A DNA stretch of 64,000 bases, taken from the NCBI RefSeq assembly GCF_000972845.2, contig NC_040016.1, positions 23,127,415 through 23,191,414 on the forward strand, written 5' to 3'. The DNA is from Larimichthys crocea. Taxonomy: Eukaryota > Chordata > Actinopteri > Sciaenidae. The notes beneath the pieces are model-generated. The model saw only the letters and a program-made list of their open reading frames with translations. It was not told the DNA's origin and ran no database searches. Positions 23,071 through 35,112 of the stretch are shown here, piece after piece (the stretch's first letter is position 1; the number at the start of each line of letters is the position of its first letter). Made by a program: the position numbers and the translations under genes.

Positions 23071-23387
23071 AGACAATGTTCTTGAAGAACGTTAAATGAA
23101 TTCTGTGACGTACCGTGACATTCAGAATGTTTTTGTTTTTTTTAAACATATATTCATTGAACTCCGCTTACTTGTCCATGACTTGTTATTTTTGTGTTTA
23201 ACTGTGTATCTGTTGTCACACCGCGGTGAAGTCAAGGTGTTTTTTTTGTTCTGTCTCCATGTCTTGTCATTTCCTGTTTTATTTTGAAAGGTAACTCTCC
23301 TCTCGTTTCAGATCTCTTGCACTTCCTCATGTGTCACCGGTCTGATTGTCTTTCCTGATTCCCGATTGTGTCCACCTGTTCCCACTA

Positions 23388-23726
23388 CAGTCGTCCCTCG
23401 CTATATCGCGGTTCACTTTTCGCGGACTCGCTGTTTCGTGGATTTTTTTTCAGTGTAATTTTGCTTTTTTTTACAGTGTACTGTACAGTATGAACGCGCA
23501 TTGTGTTCTGCGTCCTGATTGGCTAAGGGAGAACCGCACGTGTGTTCTGCGTCCTGGTTAATTAAGGGAGTACTGTACAGAATGCGTGTAAAAAGCTGTA
23601 TAAAAGTGTGTGGTTAGGGGTTTTACGGCCTTAAAATGTATAATAATTGTAAAACTTACTTTGCGGATTTCGTTTACTGCGGGTTATTTTTAGAACGTAT
23701 CCCCCGCGATAAACGAGGGACCACTG
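23388..23726. mobile_element. Tc1/mariner-type (pogo-like) MITE, 339 bp
   Basis: Terminal inverted repeats cagtcgtccctcgctatatc and the complement of cagtggtccctcgtttatcg are flanked by TA dinucleotides on both sides (23386-23387, 23727-23728). No transposase. The TA duplication and TIR style fit pogo/Tigger-derived MITEs. Confidence 0.8.
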
Positions 23727-23978
23727 TACCTCCATGTGTTCATATAGTCTGCGTCTCCCTTTGTCTTGTTGCCAGTGTGTTTCGTTTCGTACGTCTCCTA
23801 CAGCCCTTCACCCAAGTCCACAGTCATAATAATTATTATAGTAATTATCTTCGAGCCTGTTTTCGCCTTAGCGCTGTTCCTCTTATGAGTGATTTTGCTT
23901 TGTATTGTTCTTAGTTCAGCTTAGAGATTTTCTGGTTCTAGATTTTCAGTTCAGCCTTTTGTTTTTCCTCCTTAGGAG

Positions 23979-24783
23979 TAGGGATGTAACAATACACTCA
24001 ACTCACGACTCGATTCAAGTCACGATTTTTTGTTCCCGATACGATTTTTTTCACGATTTTTTAAAATCAAAATGAGCTACAGACAAATTATGACCAAATA
24101 AAATTATCTTTTTATTTGTAGGAAAAAAATCTTTCTTTACAGAAACTCTGTTTGTGTTCTTATAAAAAGTGCAACTTACATCTTAAACAACAAAACACAT
24201 GACAGATATCTGCTTTCTTTAGAAACAGTCTCACAGTAAACTGCTGTAACTGCTGTGATGTGCAGTTTTCCTCACGAGGCGTAACCAGGGCTCTAAATTA
24301 ACTTTTCTGATCACCAGCCAATGTGCCTGGTAAGTTTTGTACATAACAATAAAATAAAAACATTAAAACTCAGAGCACCTTGAGCGGGCGGAAGCCAGAC
24401 ACAGAAAAACAAAGAGAATCTGGTGGATTTTCAAAATAAAATACCCTGTGCAAACTGCTGGTTGTAAAAACAGACAAAAGCGGAACTAATTAACTACGTA
24501 GCATATTTACACATGTTGAAGCATGTTTAGAAGAACGTACACCGGGAAAATGTCCAAATCTGAGCCAGTAAACAAAGTCTGGCGGGCTAAGCGCAGAGTC
24601 GCGTGCAGGACGGACCAAACACGCCACGCCCACGCAACGTGCCGGGAAGCCTGTTTGACCAGTGAGAGCTGTGCGGGTTCCCATTCGCCAAGAATCGCGA
24701 TTCATTTGTTCTGTCAACCGATGCGAGTCGTCACGCATTTGTACCGATTTTTAATCGTGTCACGATGCATCGTTACATCCCTA
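23979..24783. mobile_element. Non-autonomous hAT-type transposon, 805 bp
   Basis: Starts tagggatgtaacaataca and ends with the complement of tagggatgtaacgatgca. It is flanked by a perfect 8-bp target duplication CTTAGGAG at 23971-23978 and 24784-24791. No transposase. Confidence 0.93.
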
Positions 24784-24975
24784 CTTAGGAGTGATTTTCA
24801 GTTTAGCATTTCCTTTATTAGATCCTCCGGCTGGAGCGTCTTTAGTTTAAGTCAGTGTTTTCATAGAGTTGTTTTTCCTCCGACTGGAGCGATTGTTATT
24901 TTATCACTTTGTAGGAAGTGAACTTTGCTGCCATTTAATAAAGCCTGCCGTTTTCACACCATCTCTGCGCCTGAG

Positions 24976-25399
24976 GCTACGTTTACACGTAGCCGGGTAT
25001 GTTGAGAAACGAATATTTCCCTCCCTCCGTTTTCCAAAATAACATCGTGCACATAGCATCGTTTTCAAAAAAGTCAACCCGCATAAATACGCCATCGAGC
25101 GCCGTCATAACTACGCCAAGCCTGTGGGTGGCAGTGTAGAAAGAAGGCGAATCCTCTGCAAGCCAATCAGAATAACGCTTCCATGAGCATCGTCATAGCA
25201 ACAAGTAAACATTGGTCGCACTTTTGGCGCATCCGCTGCCTAAAACTCTGTTTATCTCAGTTTACACGCAAACGCAAAACGGAGTTTTCCAGAATCTCCA
25301 CTCTCGTTTTCAGAGGCGAATTCACCGTTTGCGTGTAAAAGATACAAACGAAGGGAAATGTCTCCGTTTTTAAAAATACCCGTGTACGTGTAAACAGGG
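24976..25399. mobile_element. MITE with gtttacacg inverted ends
   Basis: Left end gctacgtttacacgtagccg and right end the complement of gccctgtttacacgtacacg form inverted repeats. The flanks share CCTGAG, so a target duplication is likely, but its exact length is unclear. Probably hAT-like. Confidence 0.65.
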
Positions 25400-26694
25400 C
25401 CTGAGTCCAAGTCTGGTTATTGACATCTGTCAAATAAACTCAACTTAAGATTTGTTTGTTTCATGGAGCAGTTTTTACTAAATGCTGCGCAGCTGAAGAT
25501 GTTTTTGTAATCTGCTCATACTTTGTAGATTTCTGTTTTCTTAGGTTGCAGCTCATTGAGCTCTCAGGGCCACCATACAAGACCACAGTACTGTTGTGTG
25601 TCATGTTTCCTTTACTGGAGTTTAAAGGGGAGTTTATTTCTCTCTCTCTCTCTGAGGTGGGAGGAGATGATTCCCATTTTAGCCACTAGATATTAGTATT
25701 ACATAGAAAGTTACATATTGTTACTGTATTCCAGGGGTCATCAACTACATTTGTCCAAGGGCCAGAATTTAAGATGAACTGGTAAAATAAAATAAAATTA
25801 ATATTCTATCCTGTGTAATATTATTATTATTCATATATTTTCGTTTCCTTTCCTATAATTTGTTATTTTTTGTCTTTGTTAGTGTTAAAAGTACAATATG
25901 TAAGATCTGAAAGCACAGCTCAAATTCAAACCCTGCAGTCAGACTGAAGTTCATACAGGTTGTCAGATTGAAGACACTGAACCTTCACGAGGGCAAAACG
26001 AGCTCAACAAGATTAATACTTAGTTAATAATATTATTATTAATTACTCAGTGACTTTATAACTTCCCACAGCATGTTGTAGTTAGTGGAAACTTTACGAG
26101 GGAAATAGTCACCATTACCTGCCCGGTCCTCCACGCCGACACTATCTGACAGCGTCCATGAGATTAAACAGAGAGGGACGGAGGATGATGGTGGAGATAT
26201 TTGTTGATTCGCAGAGGAAATCCGGTGGAAACCCGGATCAGAACACACAGAACAAACCCCAAACAGACAGCCCAGGCCATCAAGGCAAACTTCAAAATAA
26301 GAAACATACTAACTATAGTAATTTATTAAGAAGCTTGTATTTCCTTAATCTGTGATGACACAGCATGTTCATTTATGACGATGCAGAAACTACCTGACAG
26401 ATTGTGCCTTTAACAGACTCGTATTACCTGTACGGTAGAACGCATTATTTTAGGCTATATATTTGCTAACGTGAAGAAGGTGATGCTGGTGGATGAGGTG
26501 GCTGTTCAAAGTGAAGTGACTGACATCCACACGCTGGTGACACTGAAGGTGTTGGCCATGTATGTGGTCACCATGTCAGATCAACATACACATGTGAAGC
26601 TGTTTTCTCAAAAATGAGGTGAACTGACTGTCAAAGCAGTCTTTGGAGGACTGTCAAGCCTGATGTTAAAAAGATAGTGTCACACACTGTAAAA
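25400..26694. other. Intergenic sequence with a hAT-like repeat end
   Basis: No gene recognised. At 25731 the phrase ccaggggtcatcaactac resembles the terminal sequence of hAT-family repeats; the other end was not found. Confidence 0.4.
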
Positions 26695-27130
26695 AATGTC
26701 TGTGAAAATTACAGGGAATAACTGTGAAATGGCAACAGTATTAAACCATAAAAGGTAAAATAGTTTATTACTGTAGTACAAACATTAAATTACCTTAAAT
26801 CAAGAAACTGTCAAAAACTTCATTTTTAACTGTTTTAACATGTGAAATATTGGGTGAAAAACTGTGAAATGGCAACAGTATCAGACCGTAAAATTAAAAA
26901 CAGTATATTGCTGTATTATACACAGTATAAATATTAAATTACCTTAAAGCAAAAAAACTGCCCAAAACTTTATTTTTTACACTTGTAATATGTGGAAATT
27001 GTGGTGGAAAACTGTGAAATGCCAACAGTAATAGACAGATAAAAGGCAAAATAGTATATTACTGTATTATAAACATTACATTACTTTTAATGAAGAAACT
27101 ACCTTAAATGTTATTTTTACTGCTGTAATA
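26695..27130. repeat. Left terminal and subterminal repeats of the CACTA element
   Basis: Three 140-150 bp subrepeats, each with ctgtgaaat, a shared ataaa/gtaaaata phrase and a final run like aagaaactgtc. Such arrays bind the transposase or accessory proteins in known CACTA elements. Confidence 0.75.
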
Positions 27131-28522
27131 TGTGGTGGTATTTGTGGTGGAAAACGGTGAGAAATTGCCATAGGAATAGACTTTTATCATGACATGGTCA
27201 ATGCAAAATAACACAAAATGACCAAGAGGCTTCCACGATGTATGGCGCAAAACAGACCACATAAGCTGAGGTGAAAAGCCACTGTGGTTCGTCATCATCA
27301 AGGAAACGTATTAAGCAAGAACGTTTGGAAGAATTTCGACCAAGGATGTTCTATTTCGACTCGTAAAAGGGAATGACAGAATCAACGTGGTGAACAGGAA
27401 CATCACTCGAGACGGAGCTCAAAGACGCACGTGCACGCGCACTTCGAACTCGTGAAGAGAAGAGAAGAACAGACGTTGAGAAAAGAAAGGTAACAGACCC
27501 GAGGACCGACCAACTCTTTGTTTGGAAGGTAACATTTGATTGCATTTTATCAGTATAGAGAATTGCCCTTCACTATCCCTTCATCTGTTGTTTCAAATTT
27601 TCGTGGTTAACATTAGGCTGCTTGTAGTTGTGGAATTATATTAGCTACCAGCTAGCCCCACCTGTCCACAATGAGTCTTAGCCTATTCGTTTGAACAAGT
27701 GTATAGTGTCGGCAAAGTTTCCACAATCCCTTATTGAGTTTGCGTGCCTGTTATCAGTAGATAGAATCCCTCTTCACCATCATTTCTGTTGAGATTATAT
27801 TATCATATTATCTGTTGTGTCAAGTTTCCGGTTAATTAGGCTGCTTGCCGTGTGAAATTATATTAGCTACAAGCTAGCCCATGTGCCCACCTAAGTCATA
27901 TTCGTTTTAACACGTCTCCAATATGTCATTCGTTTGAAAGAGTGTGTTTCGTTTCCACAAGTTCTTGTCGAGTTTGTGTGCCTGTTGTCTTGTTCAGATT
28001 TTGTGGTTGGCTGTTTTAATCACTAGTTTTACCATTGCTAGCCTCCATGATAAACTCGGTGGCGTTTTAGTAGTCCTGCTTTGGCAAAGTAAAACATGTT
28101 CTAGGATTGTTCCATAGTCCATTTGTCTTGGTTAATACACATTTAAGCCCAGTGTTGTTTAATTGATACAAGTTCGCTATATCATAAATGTCTTTGCAGT
28201 TGTGGTTTTGGTACTTTGGTGGTACGTTGAAATGGAGCAGTGTAATTAAAGTCATTTAAATGTGCTACTTTTACTCTGTTCACCAGTTACTTTCCCGCGG
28301 TCTGAGGAAGAGGCGTGGCGTAGTCGCGTTTAACCTATCAGATGGCAAGTTATTTTTCAATCTTTACCGCATGCACGTTTAGAGGCAACGTAACAAAGCT
28401 CACATGCCCCATTTGTGTAAATTCACTTAAAGTTTAGTACTATTGGTACAGTTACCTCATTTCAGTGCACTGAATCAATCAGTTTTGTGTTTTAGCCTCA
28501 GTAACAACAAATTTAGCTTGAA

Positions 28523-31180
28523 ATGTTGCGGTGTAATTTCTGTGGAAAGTCAGTGAAAACATTGAGAGGTTATGTTCTTCATTGTAAACTTCATAGGAAT
28601 GAACCACATTGTTTGTTTAAGTGTCAGAGCTCAGGTTGTAGTAAGACATTTTTCAGATATGGAGCGTTTAAAGCACATTTTTACCGTAGACATAACATGC
28701 CTGAAGCTGTTAATGTTGGTGCTGTTGTTAGTACTTACAGGTGCCCAGTTGCCTTATGTGAACACCACTGCCAAGAGATCAAGAACCTGTTGGCACACCT
28801 GAAGGAACATATTGCTGAAGGCCGTGAGGTATGTTGTCCAGTGACTGGATGCACAAGTGTTTTCAATGTTAAGTCTTCATTTACATCTCACATTTCACGG
28901 AAACACAGAGATCTTACAGACAGCAGCATTAGTGACATGTTTAGAGACTTTGCACCACAGTCATCAGTTGTAGCCACTTCTACTGAATCAGCTGACTTTT
29001 GCTCTCAAATGAATGAAGTAGGTACAGAGGTTGGCACAGAGGAAGGGGATATATCAGAAAATTTTAGTGATCTTTATCTCAGAAATGTCAGTTTGTTTTA
29101 CTTGAAATTGCAGGGAAAGTTTCTGCTTCCTGCTTCAACCATTCAGAATATTGTTGAGGAGATGCAAGACATTCATGAGTTAGGTCAGGCATATACTTTG
29201 AGCAGACTTCGTTCATTATTAAAGAATGACACATCATTGTCAGATGATGACATCACAAAAGTTTGTGATTCTGTGAAAGGTTTTGATCTCTTTACTGAAT
29301 GCCACACAGGGCCGATGAGGACTATATACTCCAGAAATCAGACTTTCAAAAAAATGTTTCATTATGTGGAGCCAAAGAAATTGCTTCTTGGAACAGATGA
29401 ACATAGGCAAGACCGGTTTGCCTACTATGTCCCTATCAAAGAGACATTGAAATATGTGCTAGAATCAAATCTTTGGCTAAATAGTAGTGCACACATCAGA
29501 GAGCAGTCAACAGAGTCAGGTGTAGATGTTCTGAGTGACATTAGTGATGGCCAGATATTTAAACAGAAAGAGTTTTTCAACCAAAATCCATCCAGTTTAA
29601 AACTAGTGCTCTATCAGGATGCATTTGAGGTCGCCAATCCTCTTGGATCTGCAAAGGCTAAACATAAAGTGCTTGCTGTTTATGTGTCTGTTGCCAATTT
29701 ACCACCACATGTGAGGTCTGACACTGACCATATGTCACTTGTGCTTTTATGCAGAGAGAATGACTTCAAAACATTTGGGCATTCAAAGGTTTTCAGTGAA
29801 TTGGTGAGTGACCTGAAGGAATTGGAGGAGACTGGAATCTTGGCATCACATGAAACGGTACGTGGAACATTATATTGCATTGCCGGTGACAACTTGGGGT
29901 CCCATTGTATTGGTGGCTTCTCAGAAAATTTCAGTACTTCACAATACTTTTGTCGGTATTGCTTAGTAACCCGAAATGAATTTCAGAGTGACAATCCAAA
30001 TGTTTGTGGACCATTGCGCACAATTGACAAGTACAATTCTGCTATTGACCGTCTCCAAAATGAAGATGTATCTGAAGGAGTGAAGTTCGATTCTGTCTTC
30101 AATTCTTTACACCACTTCCATGTTTGTCAGCCAGGTCTGCCTCCATGTCTGGGGCATGACATCTTCGAAGGCATTTTGGCATATGACGTAGCACTTTATC
30201 TTAAATATTTCGTAAAGCAAAAAAAATGGTTCACTTACTCTACTCTCAATCGACGCATTTATCAGTTCAAATACTGTTTGTCTGATGCTTCTACAAAGCC
30301 ATGTCGAGTCAAACCTCTAGCAAAAAAGCTGTCAGGACAGGCCATACAGAACTGGAATTTTCTGAGGCTACTGCCTGTTATAATAGGTGACAGAGTGAAA
30401 GACACCGCTGATGATGTTTGGCAGTTGACTCTACAGCTGAAGGACATTGTAGACATGGTATGTGCCCAGAAAATATCTGTTTCACAGGTCGCATTTCTTG
30501 ATGTTCTTATTCAAGAATATTTAGAGTCAAGAAAAGCTCTCTTCCCAAGCACAACACTGAAACCCAAGCATCATTACTTACGCCATTATCCAGCACTTAT
30601 TCTGAAATTTGGGCCCTTGATCAGACTTTGGACTATGAGATTTGAAAGTAAACATAGTTATTTCAAGAGATGTGCAAGGAACCTAAAGAATTTCAAAAAC
30701 CTCTGCTTTACTCTCTCTCAAAGACATCAAATGCTGCAGGCTTATCTTTCAGCCGGCTCACTTGGCCAGGGTGTTCTGCAAGTTAAAGACAGTTCTCCAT
30801 TTTATGTAGCACTCTATAGTCAAGGAATCCAGGATGCTGTCAGGGAGTTTGGCTTCAGTGAGATAAACACAAAGGTTACAGTTGAAATGTCCTACAAGGG
30901 TACATTGTACAAAAAAGGACAGTTCCTTGTGACTGGAAGGGATTCTGTGAACTTTGGTGAACTAGGGCTTATTTTGATAAAAAATGACACCATTTATTTC
31001 ATAGTCTCCATATACAATACAGAGTTCATACCTTATTTCCACATGTACTCAGTAAAGAAAGACAATGAAGAGATGTGCTGCCTTAACATTAATGACTTGG
31101 CTGATTTCTATCCCTTACCGTCTTACTGGAAGGATGGATACCAATTGGTTCCATTGAAACATGGTGTGTTGGCACAATAG
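28523..31180 (+). CDS. Zinc-finger CACTA/EnSpm-type transposase-like protein
   Basis: An intact 885-residue ORF without introns. Four C2H2 zinc fingers sit at the N-terminus (C4/C7/H20/H24; C34/C39/H52/H57; C74/C79/H92/H96; about C105/C110/H123/H128). The core resembles TNP2-type transposases of the CMC/EnSpm group: YQDAFEVANPLG with D366, AGDNLGSH with D456, FCRYC with C477 and C480, then GHDIFEG (H545) and RFESKHSYFK (E708). D366, D456 and E708 are my candidates for the catalytic triad; E549 is an alternative. Start: the ATG directly precedes the first finger, with no other candidate nearby. It lies inside CACTG inverted repeats and 61 bp before the start codon of the second gene. Role inferred: cut-and-paste transposition, with fingers likely recognising the element ends. 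Confidence 0.8.
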   Translation: MLRCNFCGKSVKTLRGYVLHCKLHRNEPHCLFKCQSSGCSKTFFRYGAFKAHFYRRHNMPEAVNVGAVVSTYRCPVALCEHHCQEIKNLLAHLKEHIAEGREVCCPVTGCTSVFNVKSSFTSHISRKHRDLTDSSISDMFRDFAPQSSVVATSTESADFCSQMNEVGTEVGTEEGDISENFSDLYLRNVSLFYLKLQGKFLLPASTIQNIVEEMQDIHELGQAYTLSRLRSLLKNDTSLSDDDITKVCDSVKGFDLFTECHTGPMRTIYSRNQTFKKMFHYVEPKKLLLGTDEHRQDRFAYYVPIKETLKYVLESNLWLNSSAHIREQSTESGVDVLSDISDGQIFKQKEFFNQNPSSLKLVLYQDAFEVANPLGSAKAKHKVLAVYVSVANLPPHVRSDTDHMSLVLLCRENDFKTFGHSKVFSELVSDLKELEETGILASHETVRGTLYCIAGDNLGSHCIGGFSENFSTSQYFCRYCLVTRNEFQSDNPNVCGPLRTIDKYNSAIDRLQNEDVSEGVKFDSVFNSLHHFHVCQPGLPPCLGHDIFEGILAYDVALYLKYFVKQKKWFTYSTLNRRIYQFKYCLSDASTKPCRVKPLAKKLSGQAIQNWNFLRLLPVIIGDRVKDTADDVWQLTLQLKDIVDMVCAQKISVSQVAFLDVLIQEYLESRKALFPSTTLKPKHHYLRHYPALILKFGPLIRLWTMRFESKHSYFKRCARNLKNFKNLCFTLSQRHQMLQAYLSAGSLGQGVLQVKDSSPFYVALYSQGIQDAVREFGFSEINTKVTVEMSYKGTLYKKGQFLVTGRDSVNFGELGLILIKNDTIYFIVSIYNTEFIPYFHMYSVKKDNEEMCCLNINDLADFYPLPSYWKDGYQLVPLKHGVLAQ

Positions 31181-31241
31181 GCCTAATGGAAACCTTTCAA
31201 ATCATACTGTTGTAAACTAAACTGTATTTACTGTATTAGAA

Positions 31242-34075
31242 ATGGACGACAGAGACCAAAGCAACGTAAGAAGTTCCATTGCCAAGGTTTTACCTGACCT
31301 CCCTGGATCTCTTCTGAACATTGTGGATGAGACACTACAGTCAATAGGGGTGGAGACTACTGAAGATTTTCAGTTTGTACAAGAGGCTGATCTCCTTTCT
31401 GTGTTACGACCAATACAAGCAAGAAGACTTGTAGCTTCTTGGAAACAAACCTGTAAGTACAACTCTCAAGATGTAACATCCAAACTGAACAAAAATAAAA
31501 AGAATGTAGTTTAAAAAAAAAACAAAAAAAAACTGGAAATACAACTCAACCGAAATCCCTTTACATAAGCAAAAATGTCAATTTGTCAAGTTTGGTCATT
31601 TGATACACAGATGAATTATCATGCATGTATGGTTTATAGCCTACTTACAGAAGAGGATGCCAGTAGAGGAGTCAGTAGGAGTGCCAAATTTCAATACTTT
31701 CTTGTCAGATTCCTGACAGCAGCCGTTTCTGGGATACAGTGTAGTCTTTTGTAATGTGTTCTGCATCTACAGTAATTATCAATCCCAACAAACTTTGTGT
31801 AAAATGATTAGAGTATTTCTCTTCAGTCTCTTTATTTTAAGTTTACCACTTATGCCTACAGTGTTAATATAGTAATTATTCATCAATAATTGTGTGATGT
31901 AATAAGCAAAATGTAGGCTTACTCACAAGTTTCATCATAATCTGAACATTGATCTGGACATCTGGACTTTTTTGTTTTTGTTGCTATTGAATACCAAATG
32001 AAAATGCAGCAATCCATTGATTTGATTGTTTTTGTTTTACAGTTCAGAGCTCTGTAACCCCAAGCCAGCCAGATGTCACCCCCTCAGCTTCACCATCACT
32101 CCTTCTCACCTCTCCTACCTCCACTCGCTCCTCACACTCACCTTCTTCCTCACCCAGCCATCTGGTAAGAGTTGCCGATCGGGTTGACCACTTTGAGATT
32201 CCTTGCGAAAAATTTCCCGAACCCTTGATGCAGTATTTGGAGAGGGGCAAAAGACCAAGCCCAAGTTTACGGCGCGAAATGATCCGCATTGTTGTAACCG
32301 AGATGATGACGGTTTGTGCATCTCCCACGAAACAAGCCTCTACAGAAGTTGCCAAAAAGTTAGTTGCCAAGTATCCTCAGTCCTTGAAAGATGTGATAGA
32401 AGGTGAAGTAGTGGGACCAGGATATCATAGTCTAGTTAAGCAGCTTCAAGCCCGCATAGACAACAAGAAGCGACATTCAACCCCAAGAATACACAAACGT
32501 AAATCAAAGTCAGATACTTCTGACACAGAGGAAGTCCCAGCGGAGAAAAAAGCATCCGTTCAGGACACATATGGCTGCATAAAGTGGGATGTTAAGTTCA
32601 TGCCAGTCACTGAAACGCTTGAGACTCAACAAGAAAAGAAAGAAAAAATGAAGATGCTATATGAACAAGGCACTTTCAGCCCAGATGAGGTGAAAACACT
32701 TATGGAATGCACATACTACTCCCAACGTAAAGCAATAAACAAAGGAACAGCTCTTCAAATCCTGAGGGAGGAATGGCCTTTTTTGTTTTACGAAATTGGA
32801 ATGTGTGCCCATTACCAGGAACTGACAGGACTACCACTCAAAGAGACATTCCTCAAAAGTATTGAAAAAAAGGGAAAACGGCTCTTGAATTTTATGGCAA
32901 CTGTTTGTGCAAACACGACCAAACGCATCTTTGAGACAGTAACTAAGCTGAAGTTCCAGAGAGGACAGTTGGAGGGCTGCTCAGATGACATCAAGGATAT
33001 GGTGCTTCTGCTTCTTTCCTACTTCAACGAAAAAGAGGAGAGCCTGTTCCACTATGTTGAAGAAACTTCCCTGGCAGATGAAGTTCAGGTGGAATGCTTG
33101 CCTGTGACTCCATGCGTCATTGTATGTGGTAAGTTTTTTCTTTTCTTTTTTTCTCCAGATTAAAAAGGATCCTCCATTGTCATGTCACCTTAATATAGGC
33201 TGTTTGTGATTCTTAAATCTAGATGCATCGTGTATTGATACACTTCACCATAAAGATCATCTATGTTGTGCATTAATCAAACCATTTACTGCAGCTCAGA
33301 GTTGTCTTTGAACTGACAAATATTACTTGATCTTTTAATCTTCACAGGAACCTCCTGCTACAGTGCAAAACTGTTCATGCTAAGCATAGATGGCAAGATT
33401 GTGAATGACAGCATCACAAACTTCATCACTGCCATCAACTTAATGTTTGGGAGCTTCTACTGCCTGAACATCCATTATCCAGTCGAGTTGGGATCAACAC
33501 TGGAGTTCCTTCAGAGGTATGGTGTGCTTGTGTGTGTGTGTGTCGGGGTGGGGTGGGGGAGTGTAGGCTGAATGTCAGGACAGGAGATGCTCTCTAAAGA
33601 GCTGGACGTTCAAGAGCTTTTTGAAGACACAGAGGGAAATCCTTGCTCAGGAAGCGCACGGTAGGTCATGTGGAACAACGTATGCAAAGGGTTTGAATTG
33701 ACTTGAGGTGATGGTACATGATTCAGCGTGTGGTGCTTGAATTTGAAGAAATTGGTCCTGGAAAGTCTTTGAATTTGTTATCTTGAGGTGATGGTACATG
33801 ATTCAGCGTGTGGTGCTTGAATGTGAAGAAATTGGTCCTGGAAAGTCTTTGAATTTGTCTTGGAACCCTGCACACCCAGTGTGTTTTTGTGCTTCAAATG
33901 GAACTAATTACTTTTTTTTTTTTTGCTTTGTTCATGAAGGTGTTTCTTCAACATCAACCCTGAGAGGGGCACAAAAGTCGAAACGAAGAAACACAAGAAG
34001 CATCTGACGGTAAACCCGAAGGTCCTTACCCTCATCGCTGATCTAGCAGATCATGAATGGAGAGAGACTAATTAA
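31242..34075 (+). CDS. SAM-like domain protein encoded in the CACTA element
   Basis: Four exons join in frame: 31242-31452, 32043-33128, 33348-33516, 33940-34075, all with GT-AG borders, giving 533 residues. Residues about 10-70 look like a helical SAM-type domain (LLNIVDETLQSIGVETTEDF, then VLRPIQARRLVASWKQ). A Ser/Pro/Thr-rich linker follows, then a basic segment (KKRHSTPRIHKRKSK). The rest is a conserved-looking globular region (GCIKWDVKFMPVTETLETQQ; FYEIGMCAHYQELTG). It resembles the many fish predictions named SAM domain-containing protein 3-like; I do not know a biochemical function. It follows the transposase gene on the same strand inside the same inverted termini, so an accessory role in transposition is a reasonable inference, not shown. 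Confidence 0.78.
33703..33862 (+). repeat. 80-bp tandem duplication in an intron of the SAM-like gene
   Basis: Two copies (starting 33703 and 33783) begin ttgaggtgatggtacatgat and are nearly identical. They lie in the last intron. Confidence 0.88.
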
Positions 34076-34091
34076 CACTGTGGGTCAAGCT

Positions 34092-34096
<5 letters not shown>

Positions 34097-34124
<28 letters not shown>
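34097..34124. repeat. (CA)n microsatellite
   Basis: Fourteen CA dinucleotides just after the SAM-like gene stop codon. Another CA tract follows a short TA tract at about 35260-35300, outside the element. Confidence 0.9.
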
Positions 34125-35112
34125 CGTCCTACACCTGCTCCAGCAACGCCACGCCTTCATGAGGGTGCTCGACATCTACAGGTACACACACACACACCAC
34201 ATCTTCATAGCCGCACACATCCAGTATTGAGAAAATAAGGGTTCAAAAAATGTTCATACCATTGTCAGAGTTGCGTTACAGGCTCTTTACAGAAAACTGA
34301 ATTTTTCATGTAAGTATTTTTCAGAGTTTTTCATGTAAGTTTCTCTGCCATTTCTTGTTTTGTGTGGTTTTTATTTTGTTATTTTTACAAAGTGTCAAAA
34401 GAATTGCAATTTAGTCCAGTTTTGTAAACATATATAAAACATAATTGCAAGTAAGAGTCAAAAAAGTGTTTCTAACATTCTCAATTCTGCGTAACAAAGA
34501 CAACGCTTTTTGTGCTTTTTATTTATTTTTTTATTTTTTTAGAAAGTAAAAAAAAAATGGCAGTGTACTCCAGTTTTTGAAATATTAAAAAGAACAACTG
34601 CTTGAATCGCTGTCTACTGTGTTTTATATGATAGTAGGAAGTTTATTTTATAATGTGTTCTACTGTATGTTAAGCAGTGATATTCTGGCAACCACAACTG
34701 CCGGTAATTCACTGTATCACTGTGATACAGTTCTACCGTAAGAGATTTTACAGAAAGTACTATTTTTTACAGTAGAATACTATATTTGGTTTTATATTAC
34801 TGATGACATTTTAACAGAAATTCACCATAAAATAGAGTGAGAAATTACTGTATGTGACATGGTAATGCACCGTAAAAACGAAAGTTTTAAGCTGTGAATT
34901 GAACAGTTATACCATGAACTCATATACAATGTCATAGTTATTTTAACAGTAATTCATCTTTATTGGAACTTTTTTAAACTGTTATTTTTACACTTCTAAA
35001 TATACCTTACCGTAAAGCTATATACAATGTCACTGTAATTTTTACGGTGAAAAAATGGCAACCACAGCTGCCAGTTTTCTACCGTAAATTTGACAAAAAT
35101 TTTTTTACAGTG

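Larger units (their letters stand above)
26695..35112 (+). mobile_element. CACTA/EnSpm-type DNA transposon carrying two genes, 8.4 kb
   Basis: The left end reads CACTGTAAAAAATGTCTGTG and the right end, reversed, CACTGTAAAAAAATTTTTGT. Both are CACTG termini with matching continuation (AAAATTACAG / AAATTTACGG). A CA dinucleotide flanks each end as a possible 2-bp target duplication. Subterminal repeats typical of CACTA elements are present: ctgtgaaatggcaacagta at 26722, 26862 and (one change) 27012, and tggcaaccacarctgcc at 34686 and 35056. Inside are two + strand genes, an intact 885-residue transposase-like ORF (28523-31180) and a four-exon 533-residue gene (31242-34075). The element lies between IFI44-like copies A and C. 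Both genes are open, so it may be young or even autonomous. Confidence 0.82.

Noticed and set aside
32044..32370. Minus-strand frame opposite the SAM-like gene
   Set aside because: Lies antisense to the Ser/Pro-rich part of exon 2, which joins neatly in frame with exons 1 and 3.
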